From assembly GCA_025200525.1 (NCBI GenBank), contig CM045762.1:22913374-22977373 (forward strand): 64,000 nt of DNA. Reading direction: 5' to 3'. Shown one piece after another: positions 1-10,548 of this stretch. Positions within the stretch are counted from its first letter, which is position 1; the number at the start of each line of letters is the position of its first letter. The stretch comes from Camellia lanceoleosa. Its lineage: Eukaryota > Streptophyta > Magnoliopsida > Ericales > Theaceae. The notes below the pieces were generated by a model that had not been told where the DNA came from, did not search any database, and saw nothing but the letters and a program-made list of their open reading frames with translations. The position numbers were made by a program, and so were the translations under genes.

Positions 1-2096
1 TCTAAGCATCCAATTCTCTTCACAGAGTTTTCTAAAATAACTCAAATAGATACTCGCCACCTTGGTCAAAACTAAAAGCTCGAAAGCTATTTTCTAATTG
101 ATCTCAACCTCATATGTGCAATGTCAAAAATCATCTCACAACTTTTGACTTATGAGAGATCAAATAGTCTTGACTCAGATGTGTATCGTAATCTATAAAT
201 GTGTCGAGATTGAGGCTTAGCTATCATACCCTTACACATATCTAGTCACAAAAAAACATAGTTGACTAAATGCGCCAATACAAATGACCTTCTACGGCTT
301 TCCTACTTACTTGTGCGCACCCATTGCGAACAAAGTTACACATTTATATGAGAGCAGGATTTCACAAGCGAGTGGGCCCGAGAAGGCCTACTCAAACCAT
401 CCTGTCATCATCTCATTAATGTGATTAAGTATAATAAGCCACCGGTTCATGACCAATGTCATAAACTAATTCCAATCATCTTAATGTGTGAGTTCTCGAA
501 GATAAGTTTAAAAGGTTTAGGCCCAACTAGGTAATGACTCAGGACTATTTCATATTCACTAGATCATAAAAGGATGTCATGGAGATATCAAGTGCGCCTA
601 ATTCGCAAATTTAACTAGTAAGTGCTAATCCCCTGCACCTTCAAGTCAATTTTATTCTCCATACACTTTAATGCATCTAGTTGAAAGATGACGATACTTC
701 TCTTGCCATATCTATTTCTCGCTTCATAGTTACTTGCAATTAATTCAACTATCCACAAGAAGGAGAGAATAAGCTATCAATCTGTGACAGCTCTTGAAGT
801 AACTTAAGCGGGAATTAGGCTAAAGAGTCTAATTCAACACAATGCTCTCACAAGCGATGCGTCAAATTTTTAGAGTCATAACAACCTTGTCGACCTTGAC
901 CTTTTCATTACTATGCTGCAACGTTTGCGCTTAGTGGTAAACGTTATTCAAAAAACGTTAGCCTAGCTAAGGAATCATACAAAGAAGCTCCTCCTCATGT
1001 TTCACACTCAAGTGTGGAAACAATAAGTGTCCAGATTTAGACAAGTTGGCAATGCTAATAGATTTTGCAGCCACTAAGCGCTAATCTTTTCAACTAGTGT
1101 AAATAGATTTTTGCAGCTTCTAAGCGCTAATCTTTTCACTTAGCGTGATATTTCAACGCTTACTATTATAGTGCATGAAATTTTGCTCCATCCACTCCCA
1201 ATAATTGGGTAGAGAGCAAAACACTGCTCATACTGGCTACTCGTCTTACACTTAATGACTAATTTATTTAAGCTCGCATTTCTTGGATGACGTGACTCTT
1301 GAATGTTACTTCATCCAATGATGTAACATTATTTACAAGTCAAATTTACAAAGTCAATCCGCGCAGCTCAATAGTCAAGATCATATACAGATCTATTGAG
1401 GGCTTACTAATTTCATAACCTCAAAACTCGCCAACCAAAACTTCGTGGCGTTTGCTAACCATAAGCGCACACATTAGTTTTTATTATGCCAAACAAGGCA
1501 ACAAAAACACGGCGACTTTGAGTCATGTTTCCTTACTTTGGCTCAATTAAGGTTTGACCTAAAGTCTCCAAGACTTTTGCTCATCTAAAGAATGGGATTA
1601 CATTGTTCACATTTGAACATCTCTACTAAGTCTAGGTCAACCAAATTAACTTCCATAAGTTAAATCAATTTAGAGAGAAATTCGCATTAAGATTAATTTG
1701 ATTAGCATAATATAATTTTGCCGCAAAAATCTAAATTAAATAGTGACAATATTACACAAGTTGCAAGATCGAAAATCCGCTATGCTCGTAATCATCTCTT
1801 GCGCCACAGGTGACAATTATCCAAAATTTAATTTAATTTATGCGCAAAATATTAGTTTTCGGGAGTTAATCTACAAAGATTTCTCTCAACCGAATAACCT
1901 CCCACTGACTATGGCATGTCTAAAAGCATGATAAAATATTCTAATTCCATACAATAACATCATAATGTAGATTCACAATCAATACATGCTATGTTACATT
2001 TAATAAAGGAATTAAAATAAAAAATAATTAATCATGCTATTCTAATTACAACATATTATAAACTCTAGGCAAAAAACAACAACATGTTGTATTTAA

Positions 2097-2379
2097 TATT
2101 CAAATTATGCCATAACAGAAAGTATATCACTTTTGGAATTTCTGGAATTTTTTGATATTTTTCTAAAATTTCAAATAACTAATAAACACACATAAAATTA
2201 GAAATAAAAAATCCAGAAACTGATAAACTGAAACAATATTCAGATTATGCCATAACTAAAATGTATATCATTCTGAAATTTTCTGGAATATTTCTGAAAT
2301 TTTCTGGAATTTTAAATAACTAATAAACACACATAAAATTAGAAATAAAAAATCCAGAAACTGATAAACTGAAACAATT
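2097..2379. repeat. Tandem duplication, two copies of about 140 bp
   Basis: Two adjacent AT-rich copies start near 2101 and 2241, both with a (C)AAATTATGCCATAAC-like start. Both end with the same block (about 2190-2236 and 2330-2379), including AAAAAATCCAGAAACTGATA. The first halves have diverged and the last 50 bases are nearly identical. Confidence 0.85.
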
Positions 2380-3038
2380 ATACCAGTAAATAGTAAAACA
2401 TTTCAGAAGTCCACAATAAAAATTTCAACCCCAGAAAATTATTTATGCAATACCAGAATCATTTTAAAGCATAAAAAATGAATTATTATTTCAGGAAAAA
2501 TATTTTTTATTTTCATAAAATTTCCAAAATTTTACAGAATGTAGAAAATTTAATTCTGAGTCTAACGGTTCTAACCACGTTTAAAACAAAGCTATAACGA
2601 ATAAATTATGGCCATTTAATGCGATTCAGAATTTAAGACAGAACAAACAGAGTCTTAATAACAAGCCAGCACGGAAAAATGGCTTGGCGCTTTCATCTTT
2701 GTTGATGCGCCTGAACGACTCGGCGGCAGCGTGGAAAAGCGCGTACTTAACGCCGCGTGACGACGCGTGGAAGCGCGTCTGCACCGCATCTGGCGTGTGG
2801 ACGCGCGTGGGAGCGCATGGAAACGGCTTAAGGCGTCAGGTGGCGCGTGCAGACCGCGCGCCGCCTTTCAGGGTGTTTTCTGGTCCGATTTTGGTACTCC
2901 CGAACTCTATTTTCCAAAATAAATACATTTATAGTCTTAAAAATGACATTAATGATCATAAAAATGAAATATTTTGGATCTCTTCCTCTTTTATAAATAT
3001 ACACATGATAAAAGAAAGCACAAAAATACCCATACAAT

Positions 3039-3050
3039 GCTCTGATACCA
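3039..3050 (-). other. Primer binding site, tRNA-Met type
   Basis: On the minus strand this reads TGGTATCAGAGC, the canonical PBS complementary to the 3' end of plant initiator tRNA-Met. Ty1/copia elements and caulimovirids both use it. It sits one base from the putative LTR end (TTTACA), the normal LTR-PBS spacing, which supports an LTR element here. The caulimovirid next door also uses tRNA-Met, so the site could instead be a viral repeat unit. However, the bases after the PBS do not match the viral leader at 10535 downwards. Confidence 0.75.
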
Positions 3051-3051
3051 A

Positions 3052-3525
3052 TGTAAATGATTAAAGCATTATAATGCAGCGGATTAAATGTTTAGATCAT
3101 ACCTTTTAGCGAAGAACCTTGTGGGTAAATCACGTGCTTCCTGAATCTGATCAATCAACCTAGCAATGGGGTGATATTACAATAGTGAATATCACCCACA
3201 CAAACCACAGTGCAAATGGCTTTGATCGTTGTTTTTTGGAGAGAGTCAGAGAGAGAGGAGAGTCTGGGAAAAAAGGTTATGGGTAAAAACCCCATAACGT
3301 ATCTGATATACATATCTGATTCAATATATTAGATTAACCATGTAATCTGATATATAACCAATATCTATCTATCTATCCATATCTATTGATATGATAGATA
3401 TAGATATCTTGAATGGTTATCCAAATAAGTTTGAATTAAAATTCAAACTTACATGGATAAGGTTCAAGAGGTTCAGGCTCAAAAAGCTCAAAGGGCCATG
3501 CCACATGGGCGCCCAATTTCTAACA
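3052..3525 (-). mobile_element. LTR (5' LTR of a minus-strand element)
   Basis: On the minus strand the segment begins TGTTAGAAATTGGGCGCC and ends ATTTACA, immediately before a PBS, giving TG...CA termini and a length of about 474 bp. An alternative start with stronger symmetry (TGTAA...TTACA) would place the LTR at 3052-3453. A purine-rich stretch with GAGAGA words (about 3238-3265) and TATATC words lie inside. The first choice is preferred because its end falls exactly where the viral ORF stops resembling coding sequence. The second LTR is outside the window, so the boundary cannot be confirmed. Confidence 0.55.
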
Positions 3526-4453
3526 TGTAATCTGGACGGGCCTGGGCAGATTTTTGATGCCTGAATTGTAATTCAGGCCAGGCTTGGGCATAATGCCATT
3601 TAAATATCCATGGAATTTTGTATTTGGACATAAAATTGAGTAATATAGGAAATTGTTTCTGATGAGCAGTGAATGGGAAAACAGAAGCAAAATAAGCAAA
3701 TGTTTCATTGAGGGATCTGGGGAGAATTTCTGAAATGGCGCCATAATGTGTCCACCATCTCACAAACCAGGTTGGTAACTCGGATTTGAATTTTTGATCA
3801 AAGAAAATGAACCAGGAGTGGTTGAATGACTCATTTTGGTACAAGAACAATTTGAACCAAGCATCAACATAATCATGATAATTATATTGAATAGAGTGAC
3901 CAGGTAAATCTCGAAGCAGATTAGGATTTCCCCATTCTGCAAGAGAGACAATATTATGAATGTAGAGTGAATGATATAGGATCTTGTAAGCATAAGTTCG
4001 ATCCTGAATTGGTTTAATCAAGATGGAATGATGGTTGAGCAGGATATCTTTGTAATAAGAGAGGTTTTTCTCTGGAGGTGAAGAAATGAAATGGCATCCA
4101 GAGCCAAAATGGAATTGAGCAATTTCATTAATGGTTTGACTTCTAGGGTGACTGGGTTCTTTGTAGAATAGGTTTGTAATATGTGATTTGGTGTACTCAG
4201 TTCGAGAAGGGCGAACTTGGTTGATTGGAAGTGGAGTAACTGAAATGGATTGGCTAGAGGCAAAAGGATCATTAGCCAATGCAGATGAATAATCAGGACG
4301 GTGAATAGTACCAAGAGTATGGTACCGGTTAATTAGGTCAAGGGACCTGGATGGATTGACTGACTCCAAAGGAGGAGGAACTATGAGTTGGTTAGGTTTA
4401 CTGGAACCAGTAGAGGGAACCAAAGCCTTTGAAGGAGGCCTTGGGCGAGACAT
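3488..4453 (-). pseudogene. Caulimovirid 3' ORF of unknown function, C-terminus truncated
   Basis: From the first true ATG (4453) the frame runs about 321 codons with no stop. The upstream in-frame start sometimes called at 4471 is TTG. The ATG lies 22 nt after the stop of the 76-codon ORF, compatible with reinitiation. The N-terminal third is rich in Ser, Pro and Asn and looks disordered. The rest is aromatic-rich with several Trp, for example FVRWWTHYG and WIFKWHYAQAW. I recognise no catalytic motif. Florendoviruses carry an extra ORF of unknown function at this position, which fits. The last dozen residues are probably encoded by the inserted LTR starting at 3525, so the native C-terminus is lost. 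Confidence 0.6.
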
Positions 4454-4474
4454 ATGTGAAATAGGGAACAAAGA

Positions 4475-4705
4475 TTAGCAACCAGAAAGAAGATCTAAAT
4501 AATTCTGGTAATAGAACAAATCATTGTAGTAATTTTGACGTAAAACACGTCGAGCTTGTAACTGTTGATGATTGATGTGTTGGGCTCGTTTAGTAGTAAG
4601 TCTGGTTGATTTAAGACGGGTAATACGGCGGTTAACTTGTCTGATCAGGGTTTGGTAATGGGTAATTTGGGTTTTAACATAAGAAATATGTGGAGTAGCA
4701 CTCAT
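4475..4705 (-). CDS. Small basic caulimovirid ORF, 76 codons, function unknown
   Basis: The ORF overlaps the polyprotein stop in an ATGA arrangement (ATG 4705-4703, TGA 4704-4702) and ends with TAA at 4475-4477. The overlap suggests coupled termination-reinitiation, a strategy used by caulimovirids. The predicted protein is strongly basic, with many Arg, Lys, Gln and His in the central part (for example VNRRITRLKSTRLTTKRAQ) and an aromatic C-terminal end (YYNDLFYYQNYLDLL). It could form a basic helix that binds nucleic acid, but no family is recognised. It may be a real gene or the broken N-terminal part of the next ORF. It is intact despite the age of the insert. Confidence 0.55.
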   Translation of the reverse strand: MSATPHISYVKTQITHYQTLIRQVNRRITRLKSTRLTTKRAQHINHQQLQARRVLRQNYYNDLFYYQNYLDLLSGC

Positions 4706-7700
4706 CCCTTTCCCCCCTGTAAAAATTCCCGGGTAAGAAAATTAGGAAGGGAATTTTGACAACCAGGTATGTAAGTAATGTCGAAATCAAAAATACTTAA
4801 AATAGACTGCCAACGGGCAAAAATTTGTTTACTAGCAAGATTTTGAACATCCTTTTCTAAAACATATTTAGCAGATTTGCAATCAACACGAAGTAAAAAT
4901 TTTTGATTTAAAATATCATCTTGAAATTTTTGAATGCATAACACTGTAGATAAAATTTCTTTTTTAATAGTACTATAATTTAATTGTGCAGTATTCCAGA
5001 CACCAGAATGAAAACGAACAATTTGTTCAGGTGATTGGGGAGTAACTTGCTGGAGCAGAATACCACCATAACCAATATCAGAAGCATCAGTTTGAATGAT
5101 TTTGAATGAATTCTCAGTAGGAATACCAAGACAAGGAAGAGTTTTAACATATTTTTTAACTTGTTGAACAACAGCAGTATGAGTAGAAGACCAAGGAGGA
5201 GGATTATCTTTTAACCTATCAAACAGAGGTTGACAGATTTTCTTAAGGTCTTGATAGAAATCAGCTATGTAATTGAGGGAACCTAGGAACTGTTGTAGTT
5301 GAGTTTTATCAAGAATTTCATCAAGAAACTTAGACGCAAATTCAATAGAGCGACTAATAGGGAGAATAGTATTATGATGAATATCATATCCTAAAAATCT
5401 AACTTTAGTTTGAAACAATTTAATCTTAGGAGCAGAAATGACTAGACCATGACTTTTAATTGTATAAAAGAATGCAGTTAAATGTTTCCAATGTTCATGG
5501 ATTGATTTAGAAAAAATTAATATGTCATCAATGTAAACAATGGAAAAATGACTAAATGGGTTGAATATATCATTCATGATATGTTGAAATTCGCTTGGAG
5601 CATTTTTTAATCCAAAGGGCATGACATTCCATTCATATTGACCAAAGGGTGTATTAAAAGCAGTTTTATATCTATCTTTAGGGTGAATTTGGATTTGCCA
5701 AAAACCACTTTTTAAATCAAATTTACTGAAAATAACAGCTTGATTAAGTCGTTTAATTAAATCTTTTTTATTAGGAATAGGATATCGAATCCATTCAAGA
5801 ACAGCATTTAATGGTTTATAATTAATAACTAGGCGAGGAACACCTCGTTCTAATTCAGCATTTTTATTAACATAAAAAGCAGGACAAGACCATGGTGATT
5901 TACTTGGACTAATTATTCTATTTTTTAATAATTCATTAATTTCTTTTTTACACATTTCTAATAAGTCAAAATTCATCTGAATAGGTCGGGATTTAGTAGG
6001 AATGTGTTTTTCATTGAAACCTTTAATATATGGCAATGTAACTACATGCTTTTTCCTATGCCAAAATGCAGTAGGTAAAGAGGAGCAAACAGTGGATTCA
6101 AGTTTTAATTTAAAATCATTAATTTGAGAAATGAGAACTGGATTAGTTAATTGTTGATCAATTCTTTTGTAATTAATTTCTTCTTTAAGAAAATTAATAT
6201 GTCGAGTTAATCTTTGAATAGTATGAGTAATAGAACAATCTTGTAATTGATTTAATTCTAATGGTTCAGGTGGAAACAAGAATTTAAATGTGACAGGATG
6301 TCCTAAAACATGAGTAGTAATTCCTTCAGTGGAAGTAGTAAATGGATATAGTAATGAAATGAAGGGTGTACCTAAAATAATTCTATCAGTCATGTTTTTA
6401 ACTAAAACAAATGTAGTTTTGAAACAAACATTATTTTGGCAAACATGTACTTTAGGTAATTTATATTTAATATGCATTTTACTACCATTAGCAGAGGTTA
6501 ATTTCTCGTGACATTTGTGATAATATTTAGTAGGAAGTAATCCTTCTTGAATACAATTTAAATCAGCACCAGTATCAATTAATGCAACTAAATCTAATTC
6601 AAAGTCTTCAACTATGATTTTAATTCGTGAATACCATTTTTGCATAAAAATTTTATTAAGTAAATTTAATCTTTTATCGTCAAGGTTAGTGGTGTGAGAT
6701 CGATTATCAAAAATGAGCTTTTCAGGATTCGTGTGATCAGATTCAGAATCAGAATGGTGTGCAGATTGCTGAGGTGATTTTGGATTAGGTTGAAAATCAT
6801 TTAAGTTTTGTTTAAGTTTAATATTAATGATTTCATTTTTTAATTTATTATCTTTATTTTGGAGATCGCGGATAGTTTGTTTAATGTGATTAATTTCAGA
6901 TTGTAAATCTTGAAGTGTGACTTCTTTAGTTTTATTTTTAAATTTTTCTAAAGTTTTAGATAAACAGATAATAGGTTTATTAAACTTAGGTTTAGTATGT
7001 TTTTGAAGTAATAAATTTCTTAATTTATCAATGTATTGTTGTTTTAATTGAGGATCATCTAATTTACTAATTAAATCGATTAAAGCAGATTCTTCTTGAG
7101 TATGTTTGGTAAGAACAGAGATTTGTTTAACAGGTTTACAACAAACATCAGTACATCCTAAAGTAATTTGATTATGTTGGTTATCAGAATCAGATTGATC
7201 ATTATCAGAAGGGGAACTGGATGTAGATGGAGGAACAGAAGAGGAATCATTATCAGATTGATTTAATTGTAAGATTTCAAATAATTGAATTTTAGATTCT
7301 TCATTAATTTGGAGTTGGCTAACTCGTTCTTTGAGTTTTTGTTTTTCTTTGCATTTATTAGCATAATGACCTTTTTGACCACAATTATAACAGGTAATAT
7401 CCTTATTAGGTTTTGATTTCGGATGTGATTTAGATTTATAATATTTCTTTTTGGGTTTAGTATAAAATTTATCATTGGATGAATAAGGTTTCTTGTATTT
7501 ATGATAATTTTTAGATTTATGTTTGGAATACTTATGTGATTTCCTACGAGAGGGTGCAACTGGAGGTAATCCATATTGTTCACAAAAATTGCCTAATTCA
7601 TATTTGGCTTTATGTTTATCTTTAGAAGCTTTTTGACTAAGTTGTAAATCAATACACATTTTTAAACCTTCTTTTTGAATAGTGCTTATTATATCACCAT

Positions 7701-9141
7701 ATGTTAAATTATCATATTTAATAACACCAGTAGGTTGACTAAGAACATCGCGAATTTTGTGAGAAAATAAACTAGGTAATCCATTAATGAATTTTTCTTT
7801 CCAAAATGATTTAGTACAATCTTCTCTTAACATAACCCTAGAGGTAAAGACATCTTTATACCATCTAAAGTCACTTAATGTTGGACATGTAAGATTACTA
7901 AGTTGATCATGTATACGGGAATAAATATTAGTTGGGGTACCAATGAAATGGCGAACAATAGTATAGATTAATTGATTAATACCATCAGGATGACAGCATC
8001 CTAAATTTTCATCAAAAATAAGTAATCCTTGATCATCAGTTTGATTAGCATAAATTATGGATTCTCGTTGATCCTCTGTTAAGTATTTTTCCCACCAAGA
8101 TTTGAGCATACCAGTAAAACCAGTAGTGATTAAAGTAACAATTTCAGGTTGAGTATATTGGGGATAGTTAAATAGATAACTGTTGGAAACCATGGATAAA
8201 TGATTTAATTTTTGGAGGATTTGATCTTCACTAAGACCATCAATATTCCATTCGTATAGTTTTTTAGCAGAAACATAAAATTGATTATTAATATTATTTT
8301 CTTCAAATTGTAAATCAACAGGAGTGGGTTTATTATACCAATTCTTAGTAGTTTGGGGATTAACTTTTGGATAATGGATTTTTGTAATTTGGAATTGTTG
8401 AGCTAATTGGTTTATCTCATTATCGGTATCGGATGGAGTAGAATTAGGATCAATATCAAATTGTTGATTTAATACAGTAATACCTTTATCCTTAGAAGGT
8501 GAAGGAGTATCAGTGGTAGATAATTTATTAAATAATTTTTCAATAGCTTGGACAGTAGATGATTGGTCATTTGTAACTAAACTAGTGCGCTTAGAACGAT
8601 TAGTAGGGAGATTTAACAAGGGTGCATCTAAAGGTTGTTTAGTAGATGAACTCGGAATAGATTCTAAATTGGTTTCTATTTTATCTAATTGTTTACCAAT
8701 AGTGTTTAAACATTGATTTGTATAATTATTTTGTTCAATGACTTTTTTAATTTCATTATCATTTCCAGGTAATTTAAAAGGTGAAGCAGGAATGTCAGTT
8801 CCCTGTTGATTAAGGATAATATTTTCTAAAGGAGGATGACTAGAGTTAACAGTAGTGGTAGCAGAAGTTTTCCATTTACATTTTGTAATTGTATTTAATT
8901 GTTTGTAATATTTATCAACATATTCTAACAAAGGTAATTCAAAACCATATTGAACCATAAAATCATACCATTCTTGAGAGATGTGGGACATTTGAGTAGA
9001 AGTATATTTAGCATAATAAGCATGTCGCTGAGTGCGATTAGCTTTTGATTTGAAATCAATAAGTAAGTTTGCAAGATTGGGAATAAATTCTTTTTTGATG
9101 GTTAATAATTGAGGATTAACAGGCGGTGTGAATTCTTCCAT
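4702..9141 (-). CDS. Caulimovirid polyprotein: capsid, aspartic protease, reverse transcriptase, RNase H
   Basis: The open frame has 1479 codons from the ATG at 9141, but it is open upstream to about 9330, so this ATG is internal to a longer ancestral ORF joined to the movement protein. Counting from 9141, the N-terminal 550 residues hold the capsid region, with a basic Lys/Ser/Tyr stretch before a CCHC zinc knuckle (CYNCGQKGHYANKC, about residue 582). An acidic Ser/Asp linker follows. The protease motif LIDTGAD is near residue 856, the RT catalytic YIDDIL near 1201 with FGLKNAPSEF before it, and the RNase H QTDASDIGYGG near 1348. No integrase follows, as expected for a pararetrovirus. The product would assemble the virion and copy pregenomic RNA. 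The frame lacks stops although flanking frames are broken. Confidence 0.88.
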   Translation of the reverse strand: MEEFTPPVNPQLLTIKKEFIPNLANLLIDFKSKANRTQRHAYYAKYTSTQMSHISQEWYDFMVQYGFELPLLEYVDKYYKQLNTITKCKWKTSATTTVNSSHPPLENIILNQQGTDIPASPFKLPGNDNEIKKVIEQNNYTNQCLNTIGKQLDKIETNLESIPSSSTKQPLDAPLLNLPTNRSKRTSLVTNDQSSTVQAIEKLFNKLSTTDTPSPSKDKGITVLNQQFDIDPNSTPSDTDNEINQLAQQFQITKIHYPKVNPQTTKNWYNKPTPVDLQFEENNINNQFYVSAKKLYEWNIDGLSEDQILQKLNHLSMVSNSYLFNYPQYTQPEIVTLITTGFTGMLKSWWEKYLTEDQRESIIYANQTDDQGLLIFDENLGCCHPDGINQLIYTIVRHFIGTPTNIYSRIHDQLSNLTCPTLSDFRWYKDVFTSRVMLREDCTKSFWKEKFINGLPSLFSHKIRDVLSQPTGVIKYDNLTYGDIISTIQKEGLKMCIDLQLSQKASKDKHKAKYELGNFCEQYGLPPVAPSRRKSHKYSKHKSKNYHKYKKPYSSNDKFYTKPKKKYYKSKSHPKSKPNKDITCYNCGQKGHYANKCKEKQKLKERVSQLQINEESKIQLFEILQLNQSDNDSSSVPPSTSSSPSDNDQSDSDNQHNQITLGCTDVCCKPVKQISVLTKHTQEESALIDLISKLDDPQLKQQYIDKLRNLLLQKHTKPKFNKPIICLSKTLEKFKNKTKEVTLQDLQSEINHIKQTIRDLQNKDNKLKNEIINIKLKQNLNDFQPNPKSPQQSAHHSDSESDHTNPEKLIFDNRSHTTNLDDKRLNLLNKIFMQKWYSRIKIIVEDFELDLVALIDTGADLNCIQEGLLPTKYYHKCHEKLTSANGSKMHIKYKLPKVHVCQNNVCFKTTFVLVKNMTDRIILGTPFISLLYPFTTSTEGITTHVLGHPVTFKFLFPPEPLELNQLQDCSITHTIQRLTRHINFLKEEINYKRIDQQLTNPVLISQINDFKLKLESTVCSSLPTAFWHRKKHVVTLPYIKGFNEKHIPTKSRPIQMNFDLLEMCKKEINELLKNRIISPSKSPWSCPAFYVNKNAELERGVPRLVINYKPLNAVLEWIRYPIPNKKDLIKRLNQAVIFSKFDLKSGFWQIQIHPKDRYKTAFNTPFGQYEWNVMPFGLKNAPSEFQHIMNDIFNPFSHFSIVYIDDILIFSKSIHEHWKHLTAFFYTIKSHGLVISAPKIKLFQTKVRFLGYDIHHNTILPISRSIEFASKFLDEILDKTQLQQFLGSLNYIADFYQDLKKICQPLFDRLKDNPPPWSSTHTAVVQQVKKYVKTLPCLGIPTENSFKIIQTDASDIGYGGILLQQVTPQSPEQIVRFHSGVWNTAQLNYSTIKKEILSTVLCIQKFQDDILNQKFLLRVDCKSAKYVLEKDVQNLASKQIFARWQSILSIFDFDITYIPGCQNSLPNFLTREFLQGGKG

Positions 9142-9322
9142 ATCTGTTTGAGTTGGAGAGTTAGTTGAATTAACTTCTTCATCAGGGAAATGAGTACGTG
9201 TTGAATAAACAGGTTTACTAATCTGGGAAGTTGTAGAATTATCAATTCCTTTTAATTTATTTTGAGTTGGAGGACCAAAATGTATTTGACTATTTTTTCG
9301 GAATAAGGAAGTACTGAATATT

Positions 9323-9526
9323 TCATCTTGATTTCAATTTGATAGGGACACTAGATGTACTATGTCGAGAGGATTGACTACGATGGAATTTAATATGAAC
9401 TGAACCATCATTAAATTGTTGAATATCTTGGATATCAGTGATAGATGATTGTTGTTGATTATGTTTGTAATGTTCATTAACAGTAATCCATTCATCAGGT
9501 AACTCAACATTTTTCCATTCAATCAT
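9323..9526 (-). pseudogene. C-terminal movement-protein/linker fragment of the caulimovirid ORF
   Basis: These 67 codons lie in the same frame as the upstream movement-protein ORF, separated from it by a stop codon at 9563-9565. They end at a TGA at 9323-9325, around which reading switches to the polyprotein frame, indicating a one-base frameshift near 9325-9335. The residues are hydrophilic (Gln, His, Ser) and look like the flexible segment between movement protein and capsid. It is a broken internal part of the main ORF, not an independent gene. Confidence 0.65.
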
Positions 9527-9562
9527 TTGGGGAACATTAATATGTGAATCAGTACTACTACT

Positions 9563-10246
9563 TTATATTAATAAAGTTTTATCTTTAGGTGATTTATGCA
9601 AAGCATGAACATTTAAATTAGTTTTCATACATTTATAGTGAACACGATAAATTAAAGCAATATTATGAGTTTTAGTCATCATGTTAGTAAATGAACCATG
9701 TAATTGAATATTTAATGTTAAAGCATGTAAAATATTTGGATCTTTTAAACTAAGTGTAAAATCAGGAAAACAATTGAAATGTACTGGACCTTTATGAAGA
9801 CCAGTTTCCATCATACCCATTAAACTATCATTGTAGTTAAGGAATCGAGCATCTCGTAAACATAATAAAACAGAAGTATTTTTACCTTGTGGAGTTAATG
9901 GTTTAATACCAACTTGAATTAATCCTATATGAATAAAATTGTAATCATTTTTTAAATATCGTTTAATAAGTTGAGCATCAAATAATTGACAGGTTTCCCT
10001 GGATTTTTCCAAAGCATAAACTTGTTCCATAGTTTTAACATGTAAAGTGAATTTAAAAGTATTCTGTACAAAAGAAGTTTTATAAATTTCTTTGATTGGT
10101 AATTTTGGTATATTCCAGTCTACATTAATTGGATCATTTTGTATTTCAACATCTTCTTCATTAATTACTAAACCGGGATTAGGTATAGAAGGCAAAGTAG
10201 TTGACCTAGAACTGACTGATGAGTTACTTCGAAATAATCGACTCAT
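9563..10246 (-). pseudogene. Caulimovirid movement protein (30K superfamily), 227 codons
   Basis: The 227 codons start with an ATG at 10246 after a roughly 300 nt leader. The centre carries features typical of caulimovirid movement proteins: a predicted beta-rich core with IHIGLIQVGIKPLT, LLCLRDARFLNY, and GPVHFNCFPDFTLSL followed by DPNILHALTLNI. In the family this protein modifies plasmodesmata to let virions or nucleoprotein pass between cells. A premature TAA (9563-9565) separates it from the rest of the ORF, which continues in the same frame to 9323. In florendoviruses and petuviruses the movement protein is the N-terminal part of ORF1, so this is best read as the broken front of one polyprotein. 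The assignment to the 30K family is firm. Confidence 0.82.
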
Positions 10247-10548
10247 TGTTCTGTTTAATTAATCAGTTTTACAATTATCTTAATACAGACCCTATTCTTG
10301 TCAAGTTATCACAGACCAAAGTGGTTTAATACAGACCCTATCCTAAATGTCCACACTGCCTAACTCTAAGGACTTACTCCGGACAGGAAATGGAAGTGGG
10401 TGATGTAAACCAGGTGGATAACAGACTGATCTTGTGGGTGATTAAGATGGAATTGAAAACTAGATTAAGAAAATAAACAATAAGAAACGATTAATCAGAA
10501 GAAACTAAACAGTATGAAACAGGATACAACATACACGAGGCTCTGATA
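10247..10548 (-). other. Caulimovirid leader between primer binding site and first ORF
   Basis: About 300 nt of non-coding viral sequence. The motif TTAATACAGACCCTAT occurs twice (about 10278-10295 and 10327-10343, plus-strand reading). I could not identify a promoter here with confidence. Confidence 0.55.
10536..10548 (-). other. Truncated tRNA-Met primer binding site at the viral integration junction
   Basis: On the minus strand this reads TATCAGAGCCTCG, the tRNA-Met PBS lacking its first TGG. The next bases outward are the TA-rich host tract. The junction therefore lies within the PBS, where caulimovirid circular DNA has its minus-strand discontinuity. Confidence 0.6.

Larger units (their letters stand above)
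1..3051 (-). mobile_element. Internal, non-coding part of a minus-strand LTR element (LARD-like or decayed)
   Basis: This stretch lies directly downstream, in minus-strand sense, of an LTR and a tRNA-Met type primer binding site at 3039-3050, so it should be the internal region of that element. No gag or pol motif is visible in any frame over 3 kb, although copia gag normally begins soon after the PBS. The element is therefore either non-autonomous or fully decayed. A GC-rich patch with many CGCG/GCGC words occupies about 2690-2880, in contrast to the AT-rich surroundings. No second LTR is seen, so the element should continue left of the window. The assignment is inferred from position, not from homology. 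Confidence 0.4.
3526..10548 (-). mobile_element. Endogenous caulimovirid (pararetrovirus), florendovirus/petuvirus-like
   Basis: In minus-strand order the segment has a leader, a 30K-type movement protein, a capsid with CCHC zinc knuckle, an aspartic protease, reverse transcriptase and RNase H, then two further ORFs. There is no integrase and no LTR pair, which separates it from retrotransposons. A single large MP-to-RNase H ORF followed by an extra 3' ORF recalls Florendovirus, whose members are widespread in angiosperm genomes; Petuvirus is the other candidate. The main ORF is broken once by an in-frame stop (9563-9565) and once by a frameshift (about 9325-9335), and the last ORF is cut at 3526. 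It is an old, defective integrated copy. Genus assignment needs a tree of the RT domain. Confidence 0.85.

Noticed and set aside
1743..1931. 62-codon ORF
   Set aside because: Short, AT-rich context, no homology, inside the non-coding LTR element.
3052..3453. LTR with TGTAA...TTACA ends as an alternative to 3052-3525
   Set aside because: Good terminal symmetry, but the bases 3454-3525 do not look viral. The TGTTAG start fits the place where the viral ORF loses coding character. Kept only as an alternative.
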